Positions 1-11,689 of a DNA stretch of 64,000 bases are shown here, in pieces (position 1 is the first letter of the stretch; every line of letters starts with the position of its first letter). The notes under the pieces are model-generated. The model did no database searches and was not told the origin of the DNA. It worked only from the letters and a program-made list of their open reading frames with translations. The stretch is from positions 108,083,001 to 108,147,000 of the forward strand of contig NC_133161.1 in assembly GCF_040802235.1 (NCBI RefSeq), written 5' to 3'. This DNA is from Manis javanica (taxonomy: Eukaryota; Chordata; Mammalia; Pholidota; Manidae). The translations under genes and the position numbers were made by a program.

Positions 1-395
1 TGTTTTTCTTTTTCTAGTATCTTTGTGATTTTAGACTGTTTATTTGTGATTATTCTCATTTCTTGAGGTGAGCCAATATTGCTATGTACTTTCCTCTTTG
101 GGGCCTTTGCCGCATCCCTCAGATTTTGGGCTGTTGTGTTTTTGTTTTATTTGTCTCCATGTATTGCTTGATTTCTGTTTTTAATTTGTTCATTGATCCA
201 TTGGTTATTTAGAAGCATGTCATTTAGCATCTTTTTTTGTGTGTGTGTAATTTATTTCTAGTTTGTACCATTGTGGTCTGAGAAGCTGCTTGGTACAATT
301 TCAATCTTTTTTAATTTATTGAGGCTCTTCTTGAGGCCTAGTATGTGATCTATTCTGGAGAACACTCCATGTACACTTGAGGAAAAAAAAATACA
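1..395 (-). repeat. Old L1 5'-region relic, antisense, in H2AZ2 last intron
   Basis: The stretch reads like the reverse complement of the 5' part of an old mammalian L1. It has the phrases about a 'cattgtggtctgagaag' block and 'gtatgtgatctattctggag', and a related block recurs at 56880-57000. It lies upstream of the H2AZ2 splice acceptor and is therefore intronic. The exact subfamily is not recognised. Confidence 0.5.
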
Positions 396-585
396 GTTTA
401 CATTATAAAGTTCATTCCAGACCTCGAAGGTGATGGGAAGCCTTACAGAGATACTTTAACAAAATCAGAATGTCAGTGAGGACTTGTGTAAATTTCATTC
501 TTTATATAATTGCTCTTTTTTGTTGAGGTAAGGTATACAACAGTCTCAATTTTTTAAGACACTGCTTCTTTTCATTTCATTCCAG

Positions 586-647
586 GTGTGATCCCTCACA
601 TCCACAAGTCTCTGATTGGAAAGAAGGGACAGCAGAAAACTGCTTAG
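586..647 (+). CDS. H2AZ2: H2AZ2 terminal coding exon (histone variant H2A.Z.2, C-terminus)
   Basis: H2A.Z.2 is a replication-independent histone H2A variant that replaces H2A in nucleosomes at promoters and regulatory DNA. The exon follows a pyrimidine-rich tract and an AG acceptor at 584-585. It begins with the last two bases of a split Gly codon, then reads VIPHIHKSLIGKKGQQKTA and stops with TAG at 645-647. This is the H2A.Z C-terminal docking tail. The last residue, Ala, indicates H2A.Z.2, because the paralogue H2A.Z.1 ends in Val (from memory). The upstream exons lie outside the window. The intron upstream, rather than an uninterrupted cDNA, argues against a processed pseudogene. The gene is convergent with PPIA. 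Confidence 0.93.
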
Positions 648-920
648 GGTGTTGTTTTAGTCAACCCTCTTCCTGCCCGTCATTGTACTGTAACTGGAAC
701 AGAAGAAACAATGGGGATATGTGGAGTTTTTAAGACAATTAAATGGAAGAGCATAGACAGTTACTGTAGACATAGTAAAAGCAACATTTGTACGTTCTTA
801 GACTCAAAGTTTGATAAAAGTACCTTTTCATGTGGAACAGTTGTGTTGATTGACTAGGTTTGTCCCATATGTTTTATACAAAAATGGAATTGATAAACCA
901 TTTTTTACAAAAGTAATTTG
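648..920 (+). other. H2AZ2: H2AZ2 3' UTR (proximal part)
   Basis: Untranslated sequence follows the H2AZ2 stop codon. A GATAAA hexamer at 892-897, a weak variant of AATAAA, is followed by T-rich sequence and could be a proximal polyadenylation signal. A canonical AATAAA also occurs near 1728, so a longer 3' UTR is possible. The end given here is an estimate. Confidence 0.5.
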
Positions 921-1244
921 TCTCAAAGCTGTCTGTTCATGATGTGTTGGAAATTTTTTGCTCATACTTAGAAATTTTTTGAATTTCAAATTGGTTATCA
1001 TATATATTCAGAATAACCTTAAAGCAAATTATGGGAGTATAGCTTTATCATGATTGGTAACATGTTATATTTAATCTTCAATGCTATCCATTTGTGGTAC
1101 ATACTGTTATTTTGCATACCACTAAAAGAAAGAAAAAATTCTGCCTGTTACCATGTGTGCAGTGCATCCCAACCTCAGAGATGTTAGAATATGAAAATGT
1201 GCATTTACAATTAATGACCTAATATAGTATGGTTACTACAATGG

Positions 1245-1440
1245 CAGACCCTATATTAAGTGTTTTACTGATTAAGAAATTTTATTGCCCCTACTTAAAA
1301 ATGTGGAAACTACAGCTCACAGAAGATAAGTGCTTTGCCAGAAAACACCTTGTTTCTATCTTAGAAGGTAAAAAGTGGCAAAGTTAGGATACAAACCTAG
1401 ATTTGGTTTACTCCATAGTTCCCACTGTTACCTAGAATTG
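1245..1440 (+). repeat. MIR-like SINE relic
   Basis: The segment has the typical MIR flow: a drop to 'ttattgcccctacttaaaaatgtggaaactac', then 'gctttgcc...' and a 'gttaggatacaaacc' block. It is highly diverged. It sits in or just beyond the H2AZ2 3' UTR. Confidence 0.45.
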
Positions 1441-1689
1441 AAGTTAAATTGTATCAAAGATTTCTGCTTTTGGCTTTAAATTGCAGCTTCTGGTGGTTTT
1501 TTATTGGTACAGAACATTCAGAAATTTGCGCAGTATTTAAAAAAATATTTCTTTGTCAGTTTCTAAGCAACTATTGTAAGATTTAATTTAATGTACCAGT
1601 TCACAGCCCATCAGAAAATTATATTTTTCTGCCTGGAAGTCTTCATTAAAAGAAAAATTTTTTTAATGTTTTATAATAATTCATTTTTT

Positions 1690-2660
1690 AAAACTTATTT
1701 TATTGTGGAAATTTTCAAAAATACATAATAAAGAGCATAGTGTGATGAAGCCCCGCATAGTCATCCTGCAACTTCAGGTTATACTGTGGTTGGTTTTGTG
1801 ACCTGAGCCCTCAGCCTGGTGGATCAGCTTGAATCCTGTTTCAGGCACAGATACGTTCATGTCTGTGTGACGTACGGTGTCTGTACAGATGGGGAACTTT
1901 GGAGACCAGAGCCCTTGTCTGCAGATCACCACCATGCTTTATAATACACACCCAGGCAGTATTCAGGTTACCCGTTATCTCAGTTGTTTTACAGTTGGTT
2001 TGTTTAAATCAGGATCTATATCTTCTATTTTGTTGATACCTTTTTTTCAATCTATAGGTTTCTCTTCCCTCTTTTTTGTTTTTCTTGTATTTTAATTTTT
2101 GAAGAAACAGTTATTTCAGTGGCTTTTACTGAATGTCTCCTAGAGGTCTTTAAAGTTTTCTCTGTCCTCTGTATTTCGTATAAACTGACAGGTCTAGCAT
2201 GGTTTTCCTGTTCATTTTTGCTCTTTGATTTATAAGGCATGATGAAAAGAAAATTTCGAATTTTGATTGAATCATCTTGGCACATGTTTTGAAGTTTCTG
2301 TATTGAGAGGACCCACAGTTAACCCTGTGTGGAGTTTCAGGTTTCAGAAGCTAAAGTAGAAGGCAAAATAACATAAACTAGTGTATTTCACTAGCATTTT
2401 CTAGACATGCATCAAATACCTATTCCCTTCAGCGGCAGTTCTTGACTATTGTGTCTCCAGGAACCTGTCTTTGTTTCTTTTCTAACAGAAGGAAAGTCGT
2501 GCACTCGGCCTCACCCCAAGGTGGGTCTTGCTCCATCTGCGCACCACCCCTCCTCCCACTGACTTGTTTTAAAACATGTCCCAGCCATCGTATCATTTCA
2601 TCCACAACACCTTAGTAGGTATTTCCAAAAATCAGCTCTTATTTAAAAAGAAAAATAACC
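1690..2660. repeat. Probable ancient LINE-like relic, unclassified
   Basis: AT-rich diverged sequence with phrases common in old mammalian LINEs, such as 'ttattgtggaaattttcaaaaatac' near 1700 and 'cgtatcatttcatcc' near 2588. No open reading frame is recognisable and no family can be assigned by eye. Confidence 0.3.
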
Positions 2661-2701
2661 TAAAAATGTTAAAAAATATATCCTCTAACCAACACCTACA
2701 T

Positions 2702-2975
2702 TTTTTTTATTAAGGTATCATTGATACACAGTCTTAGGAAGGTTTCACATGACCAACTGTGGTTACTACATCCTCCCCTATTATCAAATCCCCACCATAT
2801 ACCCATTACAGTCACTGTCCATTATAGTAAAATGCTATAGACTCACAACTTATCTTCTCTGTGCTGTACTGCCTTCCCCTTGCCCCCCTACTCTGTCCCC
2901 CCTCCCCTCCTGCCCTCCCCACTAGTCCATTCTTGGGTTCTGGGAGTCTCCTGTTGTGTTCCTTCAGTTTTGTTT
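2702..2975 (-). mobile_element. L1 3'-end fragment A, antisense
   Basis: A T-run at 2702 is the reverse-complemented poly(A) tail. It is followed by the 3' UTR of the same L1 family that appears in sense at 39.7-40.0 and 49.1-49.4 kb, with shared blocks for the 'cagtcactgtcca' and 'acttgtcttctctgtg' segments. The copy is 5'-truncated near the 'ttccttcagttt' block. It abuts the T-rich tail of fragment B, so it probably inserted into that tail. Confidence 0.75.
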
Positions 2976-4927
2976 TTTTATTTTGTTGTCATTAATCTAC
3001 AATTACATGGAGAACACTGTGTTTACTAGGCTCTACCCTTCACCAAGTCCACCCCACAAACCCCATTACAGTCACTGTCCAGCGTAGTAAGATGCTGTAG
3101 AATCACGACTTGTCTTCTCTGTGTTGCACAGCCCTCCCCATGACTCCCCATTATACATGCTAATTGTAATGCCTCCTTTCTTTTTCCCTGCCCTTATCCC
3201 GCCCTTCCCACCCATCCTCCCCAGTTCCTTTCCCTTTGGTAACTGTTAGTCCATTCTTGGGTTCTGTGATTCTGCTGCTGTTTTATTCCTTCAGTTTTTC
3301 TTTGTTCTTACAGTACAGGTATGAGTGAAATCATTCCGTACTTGTCTTTCTCCGCCTGGCTTATATTTCACCCTCTAGCTCCATCCATGTTGTTGTAAAT
3401 AGTAGGATTTGTTTCCTTCTTATGGCTGAATAATATTCCATTGTGTATATGTACCACATCTTTATCCATTCATCTACTGATGGACACTTAGGTTGCTTCC
3501 ATATCTTGGCTGTTGTAAATAGTGCTGCAATAAACATAGTGGTGCATCTGTCTTTTTCAAGCATGCCTGCTGCATTCTTAGGGTAAATTCCTAGAAGTAG
3601 AATTCCTGGGTCAAATGGTATTTCTATTTTGAGCATTTTGAGGAACCTCCATACTGCTTTCCACAATGGTTGAACTAATTTACATGCCCACTAGCAGTGT
3701 AGGAGGGTTCACCTCTCTCCACAACCTCGCCAACATTTGTTGTTTGTCTTTTGGATGGTGGTGATCCTTACTGGTGTGAGGTGATATCTCATTGTGGTTT
3801 ATAATTTGCATTTATCTGATGACAAGCGATTTGGAGCATCTTTTCATGTGTCTGTTGGCTATCTGAATTTCTTCCTTGGAGAACTGTCTTTTCAGCTCCT
3901 CTGCCCATTTCTTAATTGGATTATTCACTTTTTGTTTGTTGAGGTGCATGAGCTCTTTATATATTTTGGATGTCAACCCTTTATCAGATCTGTCATTTAT
4001 GAATATATTCTCCCATACTGTAGGGTACCTTTTTGTTCTATTGATGGTGTCTTTTGCTGTACAGAAGCTTTTCAGCTTGACATAGTCCCATTTGTTCATT
4101 TTTGCTTTTGTTTCCCTTGCCTGGGGAGATATGTTCATGAAGAAGTCGCTCATGTTTATGTCCAAGAGATTTTTGCCTATGTTTTTTTCTAAGAGTTTTA
4201 TGGTTTCATGACTTACATTCGGGTCTTTGATCCATTTTGAATTTACCTTTATGTATGGGGTTAGGCAGTGATCCAGTTTCATTCTCTCAAATGAAGCAGT
4301 CCAGTTTTGCCAGCACCATCTGTTGAAGAGACTGTCATTTCTCCATTGTATGTCCATGGCTCCTTTATCGAATATTAATTGACCATATATGTTTGGGTTA
4401 ATGTCTGGAGTCTCTATTCTGTTCCACTGGTCTGTGGGTCTGTTCTTGTGGCAGTACCAAATTGTCTTAATTACTGTGGCTTTGTAGTACAGCTGCTTGA
4501 AGTTGGGAAGCAAGATCCCCCCCACTTTATTCTTCCTTCTCAGGATTGCTTTGGCTATTCGGGGTCATTGGTGTTTCCATATGAATTTTTGAACTATTGC
4601 AGTTCGTTGAAGAATGCTGTTGGTAACTTGGTAGGGATTGCATCAAATCTGTATATTGCTTTGGGCAGGATGGCCATTTTGACTATATTAATTCTTCCTA
4701 CCCAAGAGCATGGGATGAGTTTCCATTTGTTAGTGACCTCTTTATTTTCTCTTAAGAGTATCTTACAGTTCTCAGGGTATAGGTCTTTCACTTCTTTGGT
4801 TAGGTTTACTCCTAGGTATTTTATTCTTTTTGATGCAATTGTGAATGGAATTGTTTTCCTGATTTCTCTTTCTACTAGTTCATTGTTAGTGTATAGGAAA
4901 GCTATGGATTTCTGTGTGTTAATTTTG
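2976..4927 (-). mobile_element. 5'-truncated L1 fragment B, antisense (ORF2 3' half and 3' UTR)
   Basis: Read on the minus strand, this contains the end of reverse transcriptase and the whole C-terminal part of L1 ORF2, then the 3' UTR. Recognisable ORF2 translations include the '[20 protein letters not shown]' block at about 3410-3500 and the '[19 protein letters not shown]' block around 4270. Frameshifts and stops break the frame several times, so no protein is possible. The 5' truncation at about 4927 joins directly to an endogenous retrovirus in the same orientation. I could not find target-site duplications flanking it. Confidence 0.85.
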
Positions 4928-6850
4928 GCCAAGGAGGGGAACGGGGCCCTCGGGCAGGTAGATGAACTCATGTCGGGCCTTGTGGCCTCCGAGTTCACAT
5001 TGGTGGGCTTGACAGAAGTGTTGCTGGACTGCTTTTGTCCCAGTGGCACCGAGGATAGTAGCAGTCCTTTACTGAAAGGGGCTAAGGGAGGGTGACCACA
5101 GAGTGTTCTGCCCCTGCGTCAGCCATAAAAGTCATGTGTTGTCCCCCCACCTTCATTCTGACCATGCGTTCAAGGGGCTGACAGCGGAGAGCCGATCCTT
5201 GTCAGGCTGAGTCTGCTCCTGCCAGGCCAGCGAGCCTTTCCCTGTGGGCTCCTCCCGGCAGTGACTGGGCCTTGGGGCTTTGCCTCAGTTGGGGCATTCG
5301 TTCTCCCAGTGCCTTCGTTCTCTTCACAGTAAGCACACTGCTCCCTGGCTGGGGGGGTCCTAGGCTTCCCCCCTTCTTGGCAGCAAGCTTTTTCTGCCTT
5401 TTGGTCATCTCTCTTTTAGGACAGCTGCCAGGAGGCTGGCCTTTCTCTTCATTCTTTTTTCAGCCTCCCTGTCAGCTTGAACTTCCCTGTTCATGTATGG
5501 TTTGTTGGCAATTTCAATCAGCTGAGTGATATTCATCCCAGCAAAGCCCTCGAGTTTTTGGAGCTTTTGTCTGATGTCTGGGGCAGCTTGGGCTACGAAT
5601 TAGATGTTTCCCATCTGCTGGCTCCCTGGTCACTCAGGGTCGAAAGGGGTGTAGATGCAATGAGCTTCACACAGTCTTTCATAATAGTCCCCAGGAGACT
5701 CTCCTGGTTGTTGAGTGACTGAAGAATCTTTGGTCATGTTCATGGGTCTTTTGGACCCAGCTTTGATTCCCTGGAGGACGGCATCTTGATATCAGCAGAT
5801 CTGGTGCTGTCCCTCAGGGATGGTGAAGTCCCACTCAGGGCGCTCCTCAGGGACAGCAATTTCAGCCCATGTACCTCAATCAAGGACCCTGGCTGGTGCG
5901 TGCTCTTCCAGGTATTGGCGGGCTTCTTTTATAATCTACCTCCTCTCCGTGTTGAACAGGGTGCACAGAAGCTGTTAGCAGTCTTCCCAAGTCGGCTGAT
6001 GAGTTTGGAAGAGGGATTCCATTAGATCAACCAAGGTTTGTGGCTTCTCTGAGTATGATGGGGTGTGTTTCCAATTGAGGAGGTCAGTCAGGGAGAAGGG
6101 TTGGTAGTAAAGCATGGACCGGCCTGGCTGGGTGATCCCGTCCTCATCACGCTTCTCAGGCTCCCAAGCTTCTCGCACCAGCATATGAAAGGCACCTGCT
6201 CCCGGCCAAGGATGCAATCTGGCTGCTGATCCAGGGGAGAGTGGGTCTGCTGGCTCTGGAGGTGGCAGGGAGACTGACGGCAATGGGGTGTCTGGGACTG
6301 GGGGTCTGGGTGCTGACAGCCTTGGAGGCACATAAGGTGAGGGCAGTATTAGCTCTTCCTCTGGGTCACCAGCAAGAATTTGCGGAGGCGGAGGCTTCTG
6401 CTGATTCTTTGTAGGCTTCTTTGTTGAGGCGACTAAGACCCTACCCTGCCTGTGCCTGTTGCAAGTGAATCACACCCAAGGGGGGAAGGGTCTCGGCAAC
6501 TCCTAAGCAGGCGTCAATATATGGGAACTGGTCAGGATGACCTGGATCTCCAGTGATGACCCGCCAGACTCAGCAGACTGTTGGGACATCCAGGGTGCCT
6601 TCCAGAGGCCACCCTACACTAAAGTTGGGCCATTCAGATTCACACAGGGTTTTCAACCTGCTGTGAGTTAATTTTACTCTGTGTTCTTCTGAAAAATCCC
6701 TTCCTGAAATTTTTGATCATAGTATCAAGAATTGTGGGTTTGCTATGTATGCTCTGACCCTATGTGTTCGTGTAACAGTGCCATGACAACAGACAAAGGA
6801 GGGGTGCCACCACTAGCGAGGAGACCAGTCAGATACCCGTCCATTCACAC
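4928..6850 (-). pseudogene. Endogenous gammaretrovirus-like gag and start of protease, broken
   Basis: This is an inactive endogenous retroviral relic read on the minus strand. In order from high to low coordinates it shows a matrix-like segment (about 6480-6680), a proline-rich linker (about 6230-6420) and a capsid segment of gammaretroviral type (about 5975-6170 and onward). A degenerate nucleocapsid zinc-knuckle region with a Cys-x2-Cys pair follows (about 5200-5345), then the first part of an aspartic protease (about 5080-5170). In the protease the catalytic Asp is followed by Ala-Gly instead of Thr-Gly. Multiple stops and frameshifts are present. Polymerase, envelope and the 3' LTR are missing, because the sequence stops at the L1 junction near 4927. 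Family assignment rests on recognition of gag segments by eye. Confidence 0.75.
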
Positions 6851-7394
6851 TCCTCAGTGACTTTGGTCAGCCTTGACTATGGTGCACCTGTAAAGTCCTG
6901 GACCCGGTCAGCCAAAGCTGAGTCACCTTATGTCATAGCAGATGACCACAAATACGGCAAAGGGCCCACTCAAATTCCATAGCACAGACCGTGGAATCAC
7001 AGATTCAGTGCAGACTGAATGGCTTTAGCCGCCCTACACACTCACTCACACACTCAGACCAGAGTTTAAACATGCCCCGCTGGGAATGTCTTCCTGTGAG
7101 ACTTCTAAGAAGACTCCAGGAGGTGATCAGGCTCCCCTTCCACCCCAACGGGTGGGACTGGGTGGGTCAGGGGCCCCAGGGCCTTACCAGATTCGACGTC
7201 AGAACCAGGTCCTCACCTGCCAAGCCTCCTTGCGTCCAGTGGGAACAGCAGACAGGAGCCAGCCCAGGGCGACTGGGCGGGAGACTGCCAAGGGATCAGG
7301 CGGGGCGCTCCTTCTCCATTGCGATCTCCCTGTTCCTTCACCATCCCACCATTTGCCCCAAACCAGTGGCAACAAAGGGCCAGCGCAGTTGGGT
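6851..7394 (-). other. ERV leader between primer binding site and gag
   Basis: The non-coding retroviral leader between the primer binding site and the gag relic. Plus-strand open frames here (6991-7494 and 7086-7454) run antisense to the provirus and look like chance. No packaging structure could be assigned by eye. Confidence 0.5.
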
Positions 7395-7412
7395 TTCCCA
7401 GTCAGGGAACCA
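7395..7412 (-). other. Retroviral primer binding site, tRNA-Glu type
   Basis: On the minus strand the 18 bases next to the LTR read TGGTTCCCTGACTGGGAA. This matches the complement of the 3' end of mammalian tRNA-Glu at 17 of 18 positions, as I recall that tRNA. It lies two bases after the LTR end, the expected spacing. It marks the element as a tRNA-Glu-primed class I ERV. Confidence 0.75.
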
Positions 7413-7414
7413 AA

Positions 7415-7786
7415 TGTTATGGAAAATGCTGAAAAACCTGGACTGGGTCACTGACGGAGGAACCAAGTGGCATTTGGAGGTCTTGGAGTGTTGAGGCTTT
7501 ATTTCAAACAAGCGGGCTTAGAGGGGAGTAATCTCCCAAGGTCTTAGCCCCAAACAAAGGCAAAGGAAGCAATATCTATCTATCTGCTTCTGTATCTGTA
7601 ACATTCCTACGTGCACAGCAAGCGAGCAGGCAAGGGGGAGGGAGTTTAGGGAGTGAGTGCCTGTCAGAGCGAGGAGTGAAGGAGCAGGGGGAGGGGGGAA
7701 TGGGAATTTCTGCTGTCTTTGCTAACTAGAGAGGAGCAGTGAGCCACCAGGACTAAACTGCTGTCCTTGTAAATATTTCCCTATCA
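7415..7786 (-). mobile_element. 5' LTR of the gammaretrovirus-like ERV
   Basis: On the minus strand the segment starts TGATAGGG and ends AACA, the canonical TG...CA limits, giving 372 bp. It contains an AATAAA signal near 7500 within the 'gaaataaagcctcaac' block, as expected at the R/U5 boundary. It is followed directly by the primer binding site. No matching 3' LTR exists in the window. Confidence 0.75.
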
Positions 7787-8400
7787 GTACAATCATTCTT
7801 TTTTGACATTTTATTATGAAAATGGCTTATAAAGAAGAGTTAATAATTATTTTTTTTAATTCTTATACCTCCAGTTAATGTTTCTAGATTCTGCAGTTAA
7901 TGTTTTACTCTATTCATCACATAATTATTCATCTATGAGATGATCCGTATTTGCCTGCTGTTTTTATTCTCTGACCTTAACCCAGCTCATGTCATATTAG
8001 ATGATTGAGAGGTTTTGACAAGCTAGTGAAACAAGACCCCCTGGGACATGTGCTAAATCAAATCAAGGACTGAACATGCTGAATGAGGACATTCACTTCC
8101 CAATACATGGCTGGATTTTAAGTAAGATTCCTGATCTGCTTAGGCAGACCTTTGATTAAAAGTAATTTCAGAGCACCTTCCACACAGGTTCTGTTCATGT
8201 GGCCTTTTGAGGGGATGTCCTGACCCTGGAACAGGTGAGGACATGGGTGTGGAACAGGGTACTCAGAACCCACTTGTGGCTTTATCTTATAAGGAAGACC
8301 CAAGTGAATGAGAAAACCTGAAATGTGTCAAAGCTGAAGACCACCACACCCCACAACCTACCAGTTACCTAACCTCATAATATACAACATAGAGTTAATT
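7787..8400. other. Intergenic, no feature recognised
   Basis: AT-rich sequence to about 7950, then unremarkable mixed sequence. No gene or clear repeat was recognised. Confidence 0.4.
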
Positions 8401-8404
8401 CATG

Positions 8405-8895
8405 CTGGGGTGACCTGATCTAAGTGCTGTAACAGGTTGGACGCCTGGCAGAGTATGCAGAGCATGTTTGAGGGGAGGGGCATTTTGCTTGGTGGTCTGT
8501 AAATACACGAGCTCCTAAGAGGCAGAATTCTGGCCTCCATGTCCTTCGGACCTTCCATCCCCTGATGTCTGCCTGAGAATAGGTTACAATGCATGGCAAA
8601 AGGGACTTAACAGGTGTAACTCAGATTTCTAAAATAGGGATATTATCTTGGTGCATTCCATGTAGTCATGTGAGCCCTTAAAAACAGAAGCAGTGAGGAG
8701 ATAAATTCTGCCAACAGCCAGGGATCCTAGAAGGGACCCTGGAGGAACAGATGAGAACTGCAGCCCAGCTGGCACATAATTTACCCACGGACACCCTGAA
8801 CTTAAGGTCCACAGTGCCTCGGTAGACTTCTGCCTACATGAACTGTTGTTTAAAGCCACCGAGTTTGCAGTGATTTGCTACAGCAGCAAATGAAA
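8405..8895 (+). repeat. MLT1-like MaLR LTR relic
   Basis: The right end carries the characteristic block 'tgtttaaagccaccgag', then 'gtgatttgctacagcagc', a diverged form of the conserved MLT1 3' end. The left part is very diverged, so the left boundary is approximate. Confidence 0.55.
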
Positions 8896-10014
8896 ACAAA
8901 CAGGAATACACACAAAGCTGACAGGCTTCAAGCCTCCTGACAGGTTGGGAGTGGTGACCTGTCACAGTGGGGAGCAGGAGGTGGGCCTTGCCATTCTCCA
9001 GGAGAGCTGGGCCTACCAGCTCTGGAGGCAGGCATGCTTTGCTGGGTGGCCCCTGTGTGTGTGGCCTCCCCTTGTCCCCTGGAGGAGGTGACCGTGCCTC
9101 CACCACCTCCTTACCCACACAGCTTGAGAGGGCTCTCCCCAGGTGCAGAGCCCAGAGCCCCGAAGCACTGCATCCCCTAGTATTTAGTCAGAGCCTTGTC
9201 GCTGGAGGCTCATGTGGGCAGATTAGATGGTCCCAGACTGGCCTCTTAGAGGACATGTTGGTGTGAGGGCTGTGCCAGCAGTCAGACCTGATGGTGATGT
9301 GAGAATCCATCAGGACATTGATCAGAGCCCAGGAGGCTCTGCAGGAATGTCCCAACGCCTGTTTACCCCAAACTGGCAGGGCTATTGTGGTGCAGAGCAT
9401 CATGAGACTGGCTGAGAACCAGAAGTATTCCAGCTACCAGAAAACAGTTGTGTTGCTTTCTGTTTTCTTTCCAAAACAGGAGGGACCTGCAGTTAGCCCA
9501 ACTTGGTCTTGTCTTCATGCTGCAAGCATCCAAGATTCAAGTGATGCCCCTTGAAAACTGTAAATTACTATGTGTGTCCTGGACCTTTGAACAGATGCAG
9601 GAAAATTAGTGAAACAAAGACCAAGAAATCTTGGCATGCCAAAGATCTACTGTACTTTTTAGGTGACACCAGGCCCAGGACTGCCATGGCTGCAACTACA
9701 CAGAACTGGCAGTCCCTAGCTGCACAGCTCTGTTTTCCTGCAGACACAGGCACGTTAGTTGGAGAGTCAAATTTTTTTCAGAATCTGTAAATATTATCTC
9801 TGGTTAATAATTACACCAAAGTTTTTCTAGATTAGAAAAAAAACATTCTAAGTCTGTAAGTAAACTGAAATTGTACAGCCACTTGTGCAGCTAAAATCTC
9901 ATTTATAATAAATGTATATTTTGGTCTTTGTACCTGCTTCCAGGCTCACAGCTCCCCAAATCCTTGGGATTTCTGAGTGATAAGAGCAATGGCAGGATCT
10001 TCTGTTAAAATATT
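8896..10014. other. Intergenic, no feature recognised
   Basis: Mixed-composition sequence without a recognised gene. The short open frames on both strands overlap each other and have no recognisable protein content. Confidence 0.4.
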
Positions 10015-10725
10015 TGGTCTCCTGTCCTCAGTTCCTGAAGATATTCCTGAGCCGTAAAGGTGAAACGGGTGCCTTGTTATTCATAACCAGCCCCCGCTCT
10101 ACCAGGCCTGGGCTTATGTTAATGAGGTAACCTTTGGAAAGCCCCTCAGGATGGGGCTGGTGGCCAGGGGAACACACCATGATTATGGGGGTGGACTTCT
10201 CAGTCCTGTCCCACCCCTGACCTCAGGGAGGGCAGAGGATCTGGAGACTGATCACCAGTGGCCAATGATTCAACCAGTCATGTCTATGTAATGAAGTCTC
10301 CATAAAAACCCAAAAGGACAGGGTTTGGGGAGATTCCAGGCTGTTAAACCAGGGCATATCCATGGGTGGGTCCCAAACCTCCAAGCTCCTTGGTTGGGGA
10401 CCTTGTCCTGTGTACCTCTTTCATGTGGCTTGATGCATGTCCTTTGTAATAATGGATCATCTAGGGAGTAAAGTGGTTTTCTGAGTTCTGTGAGCTGGTG
10501 TAGCAAATTAATTGAATCCAAGGAGGGATGGTGGGAACCACTGATGCATATCAGTCAGAAGCCCAGGTGACAACCTGGACTTGAGGTTGTCATCTGAAGT
10601 GGGCACAGCCTTGTGGGTCTGAGCCCTTAACCCATGGGGTCTGCGTTGTCTCCGGGTGGGTAAGTGTCACAACAGAGTGGAACTGTAAGACACCTGGCTA
10701 GTGTCAGACTTGCTTGGTGGTGGCA
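10015..10725 (+). repeat. Solitary old LTR relic
   Basis: The run 'tccataaaaacccaaaagg', then 'ctgagttctgtgagctg', 'tagcaaattaattgaa' and 'gagcccttaaccca' is typical of a widespread old mammalian LTR. I recognise the pattern but cannot name the subfamily with confidence. No internal retroviral coding sequence flanks it. Confidence 0.55.
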
Positions 10726-11689
10726 GAACTCCCACACATTGAAAATGGGTGCAGAACTGGAGCTAGTTTCCTCCAGTCTAGTCCAGATTCTTCATGGAAG
10801 CCCAGTTTGACCAGAACTCCTTGCCCAGCCCTCCTTCACCAAGAGGACCTCCCTTCCCTTCTGCCTGCCAGCGAGCACCTGCAAGAGCTGGCTCTGCAAA
10901 TTGGGGTCAACTGGGGAGCTAGGAGCACTGTTACCGGCTAAGGCCAACAGGACATCAGGCTCATTTGCGGAAACACAAGCTGTAGTTCTTTCCAAACTCT
11001 TTCCATAGTTAAACCTTTCGCTGCTTGAATTGTATTCCTTTACAACTTCATGCGGCTGCATCCCAATGGAATAGAAATAATTCTTTACAAACAGATAAGG
11101 TCACAGTGGGTCCCAAACTATTTGTTCATGATGACTCATTACCTGGAGGAGTGGGTTACATAGTGAAATTGAGTAAAATTGTCTTTTCCCCAAACAGAAA
11201 AAGCAAGCCAGTTGATTGTCTTGTCAGCTTTAAGTTTTTCTTTAATTTTCACTGTATTGCTTATCCGCAGAAAATGAAAGACTAGCACAATAATAAAACA
11301 GAGCGGTTGAGCATTAGTCGGTATGATTATTTCCGTGGATATGCGGCCTTGATTTGATCTTTTATTGCACTTATATAATGGAATGAAATACATACTGCGC
11401 AGGGGCCAGCTGGGCGGCACACACCCTGGAAGATCCGCTTCCACCTAAGGAACTGTGAGGAAGTGGGTGGCGGCACCGGGCTGACCCCGACCCGCTCTCC
11501 ATTTCCCGTGGAGGCAGCCCCCTAAGGACGGGAGGTCATTCCAGCCCTAGGGGCACTTGTCCTAAATGGGGCAGAGCTGAGAATTCGATCAATTTAGCTC
11601 CAAGTCTTAGAATTGTTCCCTCAATTCTAAGTGGATGTATCTCATGCAATTCCCCGAATAACTCTGGGAAATAAAGCTGCGGGAGGACA
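10726..11689. other. Intergenic, no feature recognised
   Basis: No gene or clear repeat recognised. It leads into the CpG island to the right. Confidence 0.35.

Noticed and set aside
3812-4525. A 237-codon frame on the minus strand
   Set aside because: It is the C-terminal part of a truncated L1 ORF2, not a host gene.
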